DNA from: Lineus longissimus
Taxonomy: Eukaryota; Nemertea; Pilidiophora; Heteronemertea; Lineidae
Assembly (NCBI RefSeq): GCF_910592395.1
Contig: NC_088322.1
Coordinates: 14,381,431-14,445,430 of the forward strand
DNA length: 64,000 nucleotides
Direction of reading: 5' to 3'
Positions 1 to 13,462 of this stretch are shown here, piece by piece; position 1 is the stretch's first letter, and each line of letters opens with the position of its first letter. The notes beneath the pieces were generated by a model. It worked only from the letters and a program-made list of their open reading frames with translations. It searched no databases and was not told where the DNA came from. Position numbers and translations under genes: made by a program.

Positions 1-3000
1 TAGGACTGCATGTAGGGGTGGGGGTGGGGGTTAATATAAGCTGTTACGTTTGGGTACTTGGAAGATGGTTAAAACGTAAACGACAACTATAACAGACATC
101 CCATCTTGTTGAAAGAAGGGGGTCCTTATATCCCATTGTGATTACTTTCTGGTCGAAAATCCTGATAAGAGTCGTGCAAGCTAGTTTAGACCTCATTCAG
201 TGTGTGTACATATTGTACATTCTTCACAAGTCTTGTACGGTGCATTGTTAAGATCTTAGACTTAACCTTAACTCAGGATTTGTCAAGAATCTTTGAAGGA
301 ATATCACTGTACACGAAAATGAATTTTATTTGCATTTTTGACCTGTGTCCTGGATCCCCGCATAAACATTTCTGGTAGAATGGGCATTATGTACCATTAG
401 GTAGGTGAGGCAGTCAAATCTGCACTGGAAAATCTGGGCTAAAACTTACGAAAAGGCTGAAGTTAGGGGATTGATTCCTGGGCCGCAAAACCAACAAAGC
501 TGCCACCAGATAACCTCACCCCTCTTTGGCATTTCCAAATGAGATTCCTCTTTGATGGATTGGTTCCTATAACCCCGAGCCGACTTCCCACCAAATGACT
601 TATAGGCCGTGATTACCCTTGGGGAATTCTGTGGTCTTTGGTCAAAAATTAGTACCTGACGCAATTGGGGTAATAGCATTAGGTGTTGGGACTATGATCT
701 AGTTATGCTAAGGTAGTGATAGCTAATTAACTGCTTTCTAAAGTATCCTCACGGGTCGGCGACTTAATCGATAGCGATAGTGGTGGTGGTGGGAGGGAAT
801 ATAATCCTGGATGGTAAATCCGCTCAAAAACTGCTGTTGCTATTACTATCGATTATGAATGAAAATTATATCAGCTATTACAATTTCAAAAAAATCAAAT
901 TTATCAGTGGACATTGTGGTAAAAAGATGCATTATGAAGGCTTCCAAAACATCAAATTTTCCTCCGTTTTATACTTTCCGTGTTGGTTATTTTTCCACCT
1001 TCAAAAATTGATGTTACGCATTTTGATTTAATTGAAAGACAACAGTTGCCTCGAAGGTTAAATGTACTGTTTCGTGAGTCAGTTTACGCTACCACATTAT
1101 GAACATACTTTTTCATAACTTCCATTATTTTTTGCTGACCCGTGCAAGTTCTGTACACTCAAGTTTTCTAACCTCAGTTGCAAACCTTGTTCACAATATT
1201 GATACTGTACTCCTCTGATTTGCTTGCTGTAAAATTGTGTGAATAAACTTTACATTTCTTGCAAATTTCCTATTTTCTTTTCTCACTCTATGTGTTGTGC
1301 TCTTTTTGATGTGTTTTTGAAACATTTCCTTGTTGTTATCTATCAGGGCTTTCGTTGCCTGTTGTGGTTTTATGGCCCTGTTTACAGTGGAGATCCCTCG
1401 AACCAGATTTTCCTGATAACCTTTCGGGTTACTTCTGTTGCAGATAATGACCATTCACCTTCTGGTATACCTTATTTAGTATGCTAACTGCATTAAAATG
1501 TAGGCTTCCTAACTTTTACAAAGAACTATAAACGGCGAAGTACAACGTATATCAATGTATACTTTATCCAATACTTTTTTCCAAGTGATTTCCAAATTCT
1601 TCGTGCTTCTAAGTACACGCGATTATTTACGAGTGTACCGTAAATGAATTCACACATGACTCGATGACACGATAGACCTTCGTAGTTCGTAGTTCGTCTT
1701 TCATGCGATTTGCGAAACTTTGTGTAGCTGAGGTCTTCGCATGCCATCGCTCATGTAGCAGAACAACAAGAAAAAAAACCAATATCAAAATAAAATGCCA
1801 AAATATACTGTGTCAACCCACCAATAGCATGCCCAGAGCAGTGGTATAACAGAGAAGCCCAGCTGCAACTCTTTTCATACAAAACACTAATGTGTGCAGT
1901 GTTCCATTATCCAAAACACTAGCAAACCCTCCCGAGCAAACCAAACTACTTTTTTGCCACAGTAAACTCGATTATGATATGTACGAATACATTGCGCGAA
2001 AAAATCAATCACCTGAAGCGTGAAAGTCTGTAACGCTGCAAGTTGCACAAAGCTATGTTCGCATTGACCTGAGTGGCTTGAAAACTAGCCTAAATTATTC
2101 ATGCTAGACCGATCTATGTGCGGTTTATTCGCAATCGATTCGCAGCCTGTAATAATCCCTCAGTGGGACGCATAATCTAAGATTTGCATGCTGATGTAAT
2201 AGAAAAGAACTTGCATTTGTTTTGGGAGAAAAATATCATGGACAAATGGGTTCCCGCTTGATTGTCTATCAGTTAATGACCAATGTGCTGGCTAACTTGT
2301 TCATCAATGCCATGGAAACAAGGCAGGTACATGGTAAATATCTCTGTATAAATAACCGTTTTGATCAAAGCTCATTGCGTTATTCGTGGTTAAATATCTA
2401 ACTATGCATGGGAAATACACAACTGTACCATGCACTGCAATGTATCAATATTGTATCAGAGTTATAAACGCTTAGCTCAAGTAGTGTTCATTGGCAATAC
2501 ATCTTCATTGCTCACCGTGCTCCAACCAGAACCATGCACTAAATCTAAGCTAAACGTTCAATTCAAGGTAGCAAATCTACAGATCTACTGTTACAGTGCC
2601 GTAAAGCATGTCTGTATTGTATTAAGAAATTGATACCAAAATGGATGTATTGGTTGTCTAACCGCTTTCAGCATGTTCAATGAATAAAGATAACAGCACC
2701 TTGTACGGTACCTTAACTCATTATATTAAAATGAAGCCACATACAGCTCAAAGGTTTGTCACATACCCTGATGACGCGCTTTTGGGTGATTGTGGCAACC
2801 TCAGTACCCAACGGGAGACCATTACGTAGATTGCTGGTTCGATAGTTTTTAAGTATTTGGTACGTTTAACCATCTTCAGCGACATAAATTGTTCCTTCTG
2901 TATCTTATCCTCACGAAACCGTCGGCAGGGTATCGGCTATACTAGGGTAACCATGGATATTGTGGAGAACTATTGTAAAATTCCCTACCTGTTCATTAGC

Positions 3001-5715
3001 ATAGTTGGTGCATGATGCCAGTTACAGTCTCGGCAAGATTTTTGCGACGTAAAAACACCACTAAGGCCTGCGTTATACAGTGAGAAGTATGCCCAAAATG
3101 CACGTTCATGTGATACAACTCGCTTAGTGCAAATAAGAAACACAACGCCATAATGTATAATCAGTACCAAATATTAATTTGAAGGGACTGATAGGAGCAT
3201 ATGTTTATTTTTAAAGGACTATATAGGAGGCAACCCGATTGGCTCAGGGATATGCATTAGAAAAGCCCTATAAAAGTCGATACATGACTTGTAAGATCAG
3301 AGAGACTTAAGCTCATCGTGTGGTCTTTTCTCCAAATCCTAAAGCAGCTGTACTAATGTATCCGTTAATATAGGGTTACCATGGATATGTCGGAAACATT
3401 TAAATGTCTTGTTTAGTTCTTCTTCTAAAAGCAGGCGTTGTCGCAATATGGAAATACAAATGGGAGAACTGTCGCTGGTGGGTTAATGTGGGTGCATGTG
3501 TGGGCTACGTAAATGAATCATATGTTTCCACGCCTCAGCTTCCATGCTTTTTAAAGTGACCATGCAACATCCACACCACACACGTCAAGATTACCAACTC
3601 GTCCATAGTTCGTTTCAACTGCGGCCCATGTTCAGGTCTAGAAGCCGCGACAAGACCCTGAGTATTTGGAAGAGTTAACAATATAGGCAGTTGCGAAGTT
3701 GGTTCATCTTGGGCTAGAATATCAATCAGAAAACTTTTGGTGTTTTCTGGCAGTCTTTGACATTCTAATCACCCATCTTTCTTAGAATCGAAATATCAAT
3801 TCTAAACACCTCCACTTTCATATGACATGGCCAGCATTCTTTAGGGTTTTAACAACATACGCAAAGGTATATCACCAGTTCCTATGGCTAGCGGATTGTC
3901 GCGAGAACCTTTGGCTGTCTTTGGCATTTGATCCACCGCGTTCTGCGCTGGGAAAGAAAGCAGAACTCTCTAAGGAGGTATCTATAATTAACTCTCTACG
4001 CTCTAGGCGGCTTTGTATGTCAGCTGAATTTTCATCTCCCTTCTTCATAGTATTTTTCGTTTTCGTGATGTTATTAGCCTGATACTGATCTTGCCGCCAG
4101 TTGGCTGTGCATCTGCGTCATTTATGACGAAGATAGTGTATAGCGTAATAAGTGGATAGTTGTTATGACACCTGGGTTCTTTTCTGTTATGGATGTATTT
4201 GAAAGAAGCTAGACCTAAGACTTGAAAATATGATTAGGCAGGGATATTCAATTTAAGAAGGAAAAAGAACATAGCCTCGTAGTGTTCGTGTGCGGAATCA
4301 GAACTCGGACATTGTTACCATGCAAAATCTGTCTATCTTTAGATCCAATATACCTTGGTTTAAAGAAGCCTTTCCTCAGCATCCTTTGTCGCAAGAAACT
4401 GTCATCATAAGTAAATTATTGTTGTCAGTTCTATCTCTTAATCAAAGTTTTCCTTCATCTAGATATGTTCGAACCAATCTTTGCACTGCGTTATTTATAA
4501 GAGCACTGCGTACATCACAGCTGACATTAGTCAATATCGGTGCCATTAAATTCTTATGCAAGTCACTCCTTATAGACACCATGTAAACAGAGGATATGCT
4601 GTCTTGCCCGTTCCTACTTTATCGGGGAGTCTGCAGTGTTTACCTGACGCGTTTCCATTACCATAATCACACGTCATTGAAAGCAACCGTGATGCTGTCC
4701 TCGTCCACTTGATATTGTCAAGTTTATTACTGCCTGTTATGCTCTCTTGCCACTATCTTTTGCTCAGCGCCTGCCCAGTTCCGTAGTATACGAACGTGCT
4801 ATTAAAAGCAAAGAAGATGCAGTCATCTTTACTGTAAAGTGTGCTACTTGAAGCTTCCAGTATCATAGCTGCGGATACTTATCACTTTCTCTCTGTTTGG
4901 TGGCTGACATTTCAAGCCAACTACCTTAACATCTTATGTCAACAATGGCGTTACTTAGCTAAAACTAACATTCAGCTCCAAGAGTCAACAGGTTAACACA
5001 ACATCTGCCAACTGGTAATTATCTGGGTGAACGCTTCAGTAAACTAGCTGTGTCTTGTGGATCATTTGGCGTCAAGACTTGCATCCACCGTTGGCAATAT
5101 CATAGCCTGTCTAACTTTGACGAAGATCGAAGAGAAGGGACGTAGTTTTTGGTTTGCAAATGGCTGTATCTTCTTTTAGGACAACATATATGGTCAGTAA
5201 ATGAACTGTGGTAATCGCATGAGGAAACAAGGGCGGCTAGACCGAATACCATGCATGGAGGAGAACTCCGTATATCACATTGAAGTGTTGCTTCGAAGTT
5301 GAACGTCTCATCTAGGGCCTCCTGAATCTGTTACTGTTTTGTAACCAATGAAGACCTGCATTCCACAGCCTTCAGTGGTGCGAGTTGGTCACTGTTACTT
5401 TGGTCACCCTCTCATGCACTGCATGCCAGTGCCTAAATGTTGATCCCCTAGAGATTACGCTTTCATCTTGGAACCACCAACCAGAACCGTGACAGCACAA
5501 CCAGCAAGTTATCATCCTTTTCATAGTAGAGTTTCAATTCGATACAACACTGCATAGCATTCAATTCAGAATGTATTCCTGTGCACAATCCTCTAAACCA
5601 GCAACTTTCATTAGCACTGAATAATAGAAAGAAAAGACCATTTCTATCAAGAATGGGAATTGCGGGATCTCTCGAGTGAAATTATTTAAAAGCTCTGTGA
5701 TCCGTAACTGAATTG
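1..5715. other. No gene seen; probable intronic or intergenic DNA
   Basis: All reading frames here are short (under 100 codons) and none has a recognisable domain or a convincing start-plus-donor structure. A G-rich patch at 14-30 has only three G runs, so it is not a classical quadruplex motif. Around 250-295 there are AAGATCTTA and CAAGAATCTT words that resemble the cluster at 61.4-61.6 kb and may be an old copy of the same small repeat. No tRNA, rRNA or coding exon could be supported. Confidence 0.5.
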
Positions 5716-5717
5716 GC

Positions 5718-5785
5718 GTGGGCTGGCGGGATGGTAATGTGTTGGCTTCGCTGCATGCAGATTCATCCGGGGATTAAACTTTGCC
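5718..5785 (+). repeat. Degenerate tRNA-derived SINE head
   Basis: An A-box-like string TGGCGGGATGGTAATG lies at 5724-5739. It is followed by a GC-rich anticodon-arm-like segment (GGCTTCG...GCATGCAG) and a weak B-box-like GGGATTAAAC near 5770. Spacing and order match the promoter head of tRNA-derived SINEs. The B box is badly decayed and no 3' body was traced, so this is a remnant at best. A chance match is possible. Confidence 0.3.
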
Positions 5786-6214
5786 GATTTATGGAGAAGA
5801 GACGAAACACATAGGCTAGGCTAGCTGACTATCTTGTTGTTGTCTTTCGGGAAAAAAGGGTAGATTGTGCAAACTAAGTTACTGAGATTGGAATATCGTC
5901 CATTAGAAGACCACAACACCCACAAATACCTTGGAGATTAACTGGTAAAAAAGAATCTGGACACTACTCCGAAGACATTTCATTTCTAAAGTTATGTATC
6001 AAAGCGCTTCACAGAAACCACATACAGGTTCCGCAGAGTAACTGGGATATTAAGGAACTACAGCCAATACAAGATTCTAGACTCGAGATCAAATAGGTTT
6101 ATTTTGCTGTAAATTATGTAATCATGCATAAATGGGGAGGTTAAGTCAAATAAAATTGTGACGTGCGATGGATCTATACTACTGTGCAATCGAATACATC
6201 AAAATTAACATAAA

Positions 6215-6292
6215 GAACTACAGCGAGCACGACCCTTGGATTCCGGGTCCGACACCTATCTAGTATGAGTACCACTACACTACACCGACAGG
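6215..6292 (-). repeat. Degenerate tRNA-derived SINE head (minus strand)
   Basis: Read on the minus strand, an A-box-like GGTGTAGTGTAGTGGTA (6271-6287) resembles the D-arm of tRNA-Glu/Asp/Gly. It is followed about 30 bases later by GGACCCGGAATCC, a decayed B box. No acceptor stem closes, so a functional tRNA is unlikely. It is best read as the head of an old tRNA-derived SINE. Confidence 0.38.
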
Positions 6293-7660
6293 TTAGATAT
6301 GCTGGGACGGACAGCATGTGCTTTTATGGGTCATTTATACAGGCACTATTCCAACTTCCGGGATAAAACCAACTCTGGGCGAAGATATGCAGAAATCAAT
6401 ATTGCCCATGTTTCTTGATCAGACAGAATTGTCCAGACCGAGATTGCAAATGGGCTACATGCGACAGAGATTAATGTTCATATAGCCAATCTCTGTCGAC
6501 TTTTCCTATTCTTCTTGTGGCTCTTCTCCTGGCATACCAAACCAATATGAACGTTTGAACGCCGATAACCAAATCACGTGACTCGTATCGTTGCACGTGG
6601 TTCCATTTGTACTCGACTTGTACGAATACTCAAATTCCCCGGCTAAAATATGTTTTCAATAGTTTTATTCATTTGACCAAACTTATTGGATATGATCGAG
6701 AGAGTGTTTGGGAATGGCAACAAGGCTTATGATCTTCGTCTTGGCAGTACGTGCCTTCCGATCAAAACGGTGGCGATGTGTTACTTGTATATGTGTACAC
6801 GTTGCAAGCGTCCTGGCTAACGATCATGTTTTCAATCTTTTTATGAATTTACAAAATTATTGGGAGGCAATATTGGGACAAACAAAGGATTGTGATCGAC
6901 TGGATACTCTTGTCCTCTGACGTTGTTCTTAATAAAAAAGCAACGAAATGGTGACTGCTCTTCAAACAATAAGAGTTTCTCTACGTGTCTCTGTTTCCAG
7001 TTCCGAATATAAGTACATTCCCAACTAACATTTGTCTGAATGCATTACTGCATTTGTCATTAAGGGAATCCACCGAGGACCAAATTAGTTAGTTCACCAC
7101 TGGCTAATTCTAATGGAATTGGCTTTAAATTCGAGCATGCACGCACAATTTGAGCTTGAAGAGAGAATGGTACTTCAGTGAGGAGTGTGGCTGTGATGCT
7201 TGTATGTTATTTGTCGTGTATGCTATTAGATTAAGAGTCATTATTTTGTGCAAATAGAAGTCAGCATCATAAAATAATGATATGATATAATGAAGTAAAA
7301 TATTCATAGGAAAATACTTCGTGACCTTTCTTTAGAGGACCTCAGTTCGGGCTGTTAGTCTCAAATAGGTCAAACCTGTTAAGATTCGTTATAGAAATAT
7401 TGATTATTGCTAATTCCAAGCTCATCCAAGAAAGAAATGTTCGCCTTTGAAAGTGTATCTGAAGATCACCAGGCATTGAATGTTTTGAGGCTGAATTCAG
7501 TTTTTTACTCGCTAGGCATCGAGTAATTGCATTCTGCTAATGATGCCATTGTGCGCTTAGTAACCTTCTTTGCAACAGCAACTTGACCATGGGCAATCTA
7601 GTCATCATCAAAAGACAGTCAAACATTTCTAAAAGATGTCGATTTCTGCCGCACATTCAG

Positions 7661-7732
7661 GGAGCGGAGTGGCACGGTGAAAGAGCGTCCGACTTCTTGT
7701 AATCAGAAGGTAGTGGTTTCGTGGCCCGCTCC
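7661..7732 (+). repeat. tRNA-like sequence: SINE head or tRNA pseudogene
   Basis: This 72-base stretch begins GGAGCGG and ends CCGCTCC, a perfect 7-bp acceptor-like pairing. Between them come an A-box-like TGGCACGGTGAAAGAGCG, an anticodon-arm-like segment with loop CTTGTAA, and a poor B-box (GGTTTCGTGGCC). The T-arm does not pair. It is therefore more likely a tRNA pseudogene or a SINE head than a working tRNA gene. The downstream 90 bases may be a SINE body, but I could not match it to anything. Confidence 0.42.
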
Positions 7733-8530
7733 TTATTCTCTCGACTGGCCTGAAATAAGCCCATTTATCAGCCAATCCCTTCTGAGGACGAGACCAGCGT
7801 TGACTGGGCTAGTATTTTAATATCACAGGTTATAAATCAGAACCATATGAAATAAATGCCGCCTTCACCTTTGGGCATTACTTTTAATACTTTCCTGGTG
7901 GTTGGGCTGTAGCTAGTGATGAATGGTGGTGATATGAATACAGAATATGGTATTGGGGGCATGAAGTCCATTATTACTAGCAGTATCCGGGAAGGAATCT
8001 CGCTGCAAGACAAACGTATTCAGAGCCAATTCTAGAGCAAGTCAGAAAGTTTCTTCCAATATATAATACGAGAAATCCCAGTACAGATTGTCTTTGGGGG
8101 CTACATTCCTTCAAGACGGGTCAGATGCAGACCTGATATTTACGACTGCACCAACAAACGTCGATGCAACACCATCTGTGCTTCGAACAATACAGAGGTA
8201 ATTACCAACATGAATGATAACGCTAGATCAGTTGTTTTTCTTATCTCCTTACCCTTCCGGTGTATCAAGCTTATCTTTGCAATTATGCAGACGTTAATTT
8301 AGTTTTCTTGTTATTACATTGGAGTCGAGAGTACCTCATAGTGGTTGGTTTGAGGCGAAACTTTAAGTACGTAATGCACACTGTTCGAACAGGATACCTC
8401 CCTCTGTACTCCGGGAATTGTAAATAAGTGCAGGAATATGTACGGCCTACGAAACCACGACTGCCCAGATTCTTAACCCGAATCCCCCTCAGGTGCGCGA
8501 CATACCTAGAGTATGACCCCTTACATATAA

Positions 8531-8690
8531 CATGAGAGAATAGGCCGCCATTTCCTACACCGTCTTCTGTCCCTGAAGATCTTCTCCAGTTCCCGTCAGT
8601 CGTGGCCCATGGTCTTCATGTCACTCAATGCAAGTTCGTCTCCAGCTATTCCTAAGTCTTCACTTTGTTCACATCCCTTCCGGGTTCCAT
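8531..8690 (-). pseudogene. C-terminal remnant of a non-LTR retrotransposon ORF2
   Basis: The minus strand reads like the extreme C-terminus of a non-LTR retrotransposon polyprotein. A segment with W.PEG and then NSWRRT is followed, after a one-base frame change, by MGHD.RELEKIFRDRRR. This matches the family pattern WRRT...E...(G)H.W.ELEK.A.DRRRWR that sits just before the stop in many such elements. At least two in-frame stops and one frameshift show it is dead. The upstream reverse transcriptase part was not found to the right, so this is a 5'-truncated copy, as usual for LINE insertions. The clade (RTE, CR1 or Jockey) cannot be told by eye. Confidence 0.55.
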
Positions 8691-8808
8691 GTAAAGGCTT
8701 TTAGGGTGATGCTGTAGGGCGATTATATGACGCTGTTGAGAGAAAAAAGCCCACTATATCAGACCATCATATTTCATTGCTACAATATCTCCTCGTTAAC
8801 GAGTCTGA

Positions 8809-9525
8809 ATGTTCATCAGGCCAGTACACACACTGAATTATTCACGTCATGCGATTCGTCAATATTGTTCACACTCCATTTACCAGTTATTATTTGAAAT
8901 GCAAGCATTAATCATGGATATGGAGTTAGATCAGCAATTGCCAGTTGGCAATACTAGTTGTACAGCTTGGGTATCACCCAGGAACAGTTTTGGGAGGAAA
9001 TGATCATCCCTGTTTTTGTGGCCTTTACTTGGTGATACGGATCTTGCATGCTAGTTTGTCTTAACATTGCTGTTGGTACTGATTTTTCAATATTATATTG
9101 TTTATACTATTCAATTAACCAATTAGAAATTATTAGGAATCGAGCATCAATCACGGAGTTGCAAATGCACGGCAGTTGAGTTGCTTGACAACAGTAGCGA
9201 AAGACAACTGCTGGGCAATGACCTGTGGCATCTTTACCACCAAGGTTTTTACATCTTCCAATCTCTAGAATGACCTGATATAATATCTTGGCTAGTCAGG
9301 ATGCATGGTTATTTGATAAACACCCTGGGGCAGTTTCTGGAGCAAACCGTATAATCCCTGTTTTTGTGGCAGTTAGTGATTAGACGCAAACCGTCCCAAG
9401 ATTGCGTGCTTCATGTTCATGCTAATATCATGTCCTACTCGCATTTTAGTTGATACCGATTGTCAATGATGATTTGCACTCCACTTCAATCATTATTTAG
9501 AATTCAACGATTAAAATATTTTCTT
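8809..9525. repeat. Degenerate tandem block, about 3 copies of a 0.3-0.35 kb unit
   Basis: The 17-mer ATCCCTGTTTTTGTGGC occurs at 9006-9022 and again at 9354-9370, 348 bases apart. Beyond it, three A+T-rich stretches near 8860-8920, 9080-9160 and 9460-9515 align loosely. They share a GTCAATATT-like word, a pyrimidine-rich stretch, ATTATTTGAAAT or ATTATTTAGAAT, then GCATTAATCA or GCATCAATCA or CGATTAA. This is an old, diverged tandem array or a repeat with internal subunits. No coding content was seen. Confidence 0.5.
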
Positions 9526-12500
9526 CTTTCGCAAGCTAATGGTTTTAGGCTTCTGGTAAGGCCTGCACTCAGCTGGCTTAAAATGCCCCTCCTCGGAATT
9601 TGACTTTTGATTAAATAAGTGGATATACACAACATGTGTACATGTAGCAAGCACTTGTACACATTTGTTTCAGTATCTCAGGAACACTCATGGGCCTTGT
9701 GACCATGTTTATATTCTCCCTTAAAAAAATAACCTTAAGTTTTTTCTCACACATAACAAACGCACAAAACAAGCAGAACTCAAAGTGACAAGAAACTCCC
9801 TCTGAATAAGTGAGCGAAAGCAACTCTTGATCACCTGCACCATGGCGTCCTGAGGATGTAGCGTGGACAGAGTGCACTGAATTCATAATGAAACCATCAG
9901 TCATTGTGGCACCACCAGAAGGTTAAAGGTCAAGGTAGCAAAAGTGGAAGATGATTGCGTTAACTCTTGCTTTCTGTCTCTGGTGACAAAGAAAGATCAT
10001 GTATATTATCTTTAGCCTACATTCGTCGCCACATACCAATTGATCAGTATTGGTCATTGGTGTGATCCATACATCTGCTTCCCAGCTGTGTGTGCTCTCA
10101 GACCAGGAAACAAAATAATAATAGTGAGGAACACTCCTTTTTTCAGTGTGATAGGTAAAAACCAATCGACCGAGTATGATGAAGCCGTAGGATGATACGA
10201 AGCTTCCACTTGCCTAGAAGTTGCTCAAGTCAATATATCCAGGGACTATAGCCATCGTGGTGTAATTACGGGTCTCCTATAACAACACTGCCTAGCTATA
10301 TGTTCAGCGCTTATTGATTTCACCATAAAATGACATAAGTCGGTCAAAAGGCGGTGAAATGTGCAATAACACTGACAGTGTTGCTTTAAAGTTTTCTGCA
10401 TGCAGGTTTGTCCACATTCGTTCTTGGAAACGCCTAAGAGGAAACATAAGGAAGTGCTAGATGGTGATAGAACAGATTTGAGACTTATTGTTCGATAGTT
10501 TTTTCATAAAATGTAGGTTCCATGAGGTAGCCAATAAGTGGCTCTGCCATCTCATACTACAGAAGCACGATTCACGTTTGTAAAGAAGGAAGATTTTTCT
10601 GACTGAGCTTACCCATACCCGTATTTCAATAACTGTGTACATCAGCCACGTTGAGACTACCTATTGGACCCCCCTAGCTTCTGCCTATGGCCTACATGTA
10701 AAACAGAATGGCAATATCTTTTAATTTTTGGTAGGAGGTAAATGAACATGTTCCTTGTAAAGAATGCATCGAATGATTAATAATCGACGTAAGAGAGAAA
10801 CCATAGACATGTCCTTATTCTGTGTTAGTGGAGCACGACACTCTTCTTCTTTTGAAAAATTTGATTTGACCCTAAATCCATTTTAAACCATTGATGACCG
10901 CGAGTTCAATGAGACGAAGGAAGTGAATTCGTCAAAAGAATTAAACAGGCATTGTTCAACCTATCAAATATTCTCATATAATCGAACAACGCCTCAGGAA
11001 ACCCTAAACATTTTTGAGTCCAATAATGTTCTAGATTACTTTGCATCATGATCCAATACGAATATCAAAACGTATTGCCTACGGTTTAATACTACACGGT
11101 GCGTTGTGGGCGTGTGCAGCGTAAAGTCACTATAAATAGTAGCCAATATTATATTATTCCATACCCCTCCTTGTATTTTGATATTTGAGAAATGGAAAAC
11201 AACAGACATCCAGGTATATGGTTATGTGGATGCGTTTTATCAGAGATAGGGAACGATGTGGTTAAAATTCTTGCCATTACTTGCTGATCGAAATAGATTC
11301 ACCTATATCTTGTTTTTCTACGGATTCTAACCAATGCTTGAATCTTTTTATCACTAGTGCAAAGAAATTGTTGGATATTCTCAGAAAATGCTTGTTCCAT
11401 GGATTTTATCAGATTGCATTTTTGTATACTTGCCGACCATTCAGTCAAAAAGTGAAGATCCTTTATGAATATTGGAGAATGCTTAATGGAATGAAAAAAT
11501 CTAATTGACATCGATCTTAGTGTTGTCCAGTTTCGACCAGGATATGCAATGGCTAAGCCATTACCAGGATATTCCAAAATAAGGAAAATAGTTCCCGCTA
11601 AGGACCAGGAAGAGGTTGGTAATTTTGAACTTTAATAATTATTATTTGTATCTCAGGTGGAGTATGTGTGACCTAGAAAAAATTTACAATTGTCCAAAAT
11701 GTGTTGACTGACTATTAGAATAAAATTATTTATTTTGCTAATTAGTGATAGGTAACTGTACTTTTGGGTGGTAGACAACCTCACTCATCTTGAAGCTTCA
11801 ATGGTAAAAATTCACACAATTCCGATATGAGCTGATCAGTTCTTGAATCTTAACCTTTGAGGGATCTTGATGGCCTCGCCAGCATGCATTGGTCATGTTG
11901 GTCGTTGTCTGCAACACCGAGCCAGCGTATTTTACACCATAGTGATCAAAGAGAGAAGTTACTGAATTATTATAAGTCAAGAGTAGTCACAACCTTTCAG
12001 ATACAACACTATTTCACATAAACGATGTAGTTTATATAATTGCAAGGCATTTCTGCAGCCACATGACCAAGTCCATTCCATTTATCCCGAATACGGTAGA
12101 TGTACGTTTGACCATTTGTTAAACACTTAACCGGCCAATATACCTTTAACCAACAGCATTCCTAAACCAATCCGTTAAGCGTCTGTAGCTATTGATTTTC
12201 CCCCGAGATCAATCAGTGGTGATGGCCTTTATCAGATGATGGTGTTTTCCCGTGTGTACTCTATCTCATGATCTGTCATCGGAGTTAAAATGATCATTCT
12301 AGTTAGATATATTGGGCAGGTTAACTTTTAAAGGTGTGATAAGGAGCTGAATTTAAAATTGTATGTACCAGAGCAGAAGTCATGCTCAGCCCTGCCCCTT
12401 ATGAGTCGAAGGAGTATTTATGCGTGGCACTCGTGTATGTATAGGCAAAGCAAAGCCCAATGAAAATATAGTCTTAAGTACTACGGGTCCTAACTGAGAC

Positions 12501-13300
12501 ATGGCCGTTACTGTCACTAGTAGGAGGCTTCTTCCGACTTCTTAACGGTTTCTCTAACTTTTTCCTGATACATTGTCTGTCTTTTCCCTTTCTCCAAACG
12601 TGACGAACAATTTTTGCATTTTGGTATTTCTCATCAAGGACTTTCATTTAACTTTAACTTTGCTGTTAACTGGGTGTGGCTCAAAACACGACACTCTTCA
12701 ATTTGTGGGTGTTACGTATACTAATGAAATCCACTGGTTGTCTGGAACGGTCTTACCTTGCATCAGCTATATTGACCAGTTTGAAATTATTCAAATGTCA
12801 AAGTTTGTCTTACAGGGGAAAATAGTATTAGGTTTTGAGGATTGCTAGACATGTTTTGACAATAGTGACGAATAGTTAAGGTAGTTGGCAGTTGCAGTTG
12901 CTTTGGCAGTTGCAGCTCTGTTTAAAACAGGGACTATGAAGTCTTTGCTTAATTTTTTCTACATTTATGAAGTTAAAAAAATCAATGACTCGTTATATTG
13001 CACGTTCACAATCTATCGAATCTGGGGCCTGTCTGCTCCCAATCGAACTTTTCTTATGCTTTTATCGATCTGGTAGTAGTGAGGTATGATAAAAGCAAGT
13101 TTCTCTTTGATGTAGCGGTAAAAACGAAAAGTCCGAGATGCTGAAGACGTCGGGTATTGGAAATAAAATTTGTTCAATATTGTTGATAGATGTCTGTGTG
13201 AACTAGTGTATTTATTCGTTAAATATCTCGCTTGTAAAAAACGATATATCGGAGTGCAACAGGTGACTGGTGACATTGCTATCGGCGATGTGAAGTGATG
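9526..13300. other. No gene seen
   Basis: Only short scattered ORFs occur, on both strands, with no domain or splice logic. The 13-mer CACGACACTCTTC is found at 10834-10846 and 12687-12699, and again at 18308-18320, which points to fragments of a dispersed repeat. A pyrimidine-rich AG|GT at 11656|11657 resembles a splice site, but the GTGGAG that follows is a poor donor. Confidence 0.4.
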
Positions 13301-13309
13301 TGAGGAAAG

Positions 13310-13462
13310 GTACATCACCTTGATTTCGCCTCAGTTCCCCAATTCGACTGTTTGAGGGACTCGCCTTTTTCATCACACTAGTTGATTATCACCAGTCTGC
13401 GGATAACCTATCGGACAGTAGTCGAAATGCTTCTGATGTACATCACCTTGATTTTGCCTCAG
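13310..13462. repeat. Short direct repeat pair, 128 bp apart
   Basis: The string GTACATCACCTTGATTT is followed by CGCCTCAG at 13310-13334. It recurs with one base changed at 13438-13462 (24 of 25 positions equal, offset 128). The sequence between shows only weak similarity to a second unit. This looks like a small tandem duplication or two fragments of a repeat. Confidence 0.6.

Noticed and set aside
14-30. G-quadruplex at the left edge
   Set aside because: Only three G runs are present within the window.
7661-7732. Functional tRNA gene with anticodon TGT
   Set aside because: The acceptor ends pair but the T-arm and B box are broken.
11640-11660. Fifth recursive splice site on the left (TTTGTATCTCAG|GTGGAG)
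   Set aside because: The donor half GTGGAG is poor, and no good second donor follows, unlike the four accepted sites.
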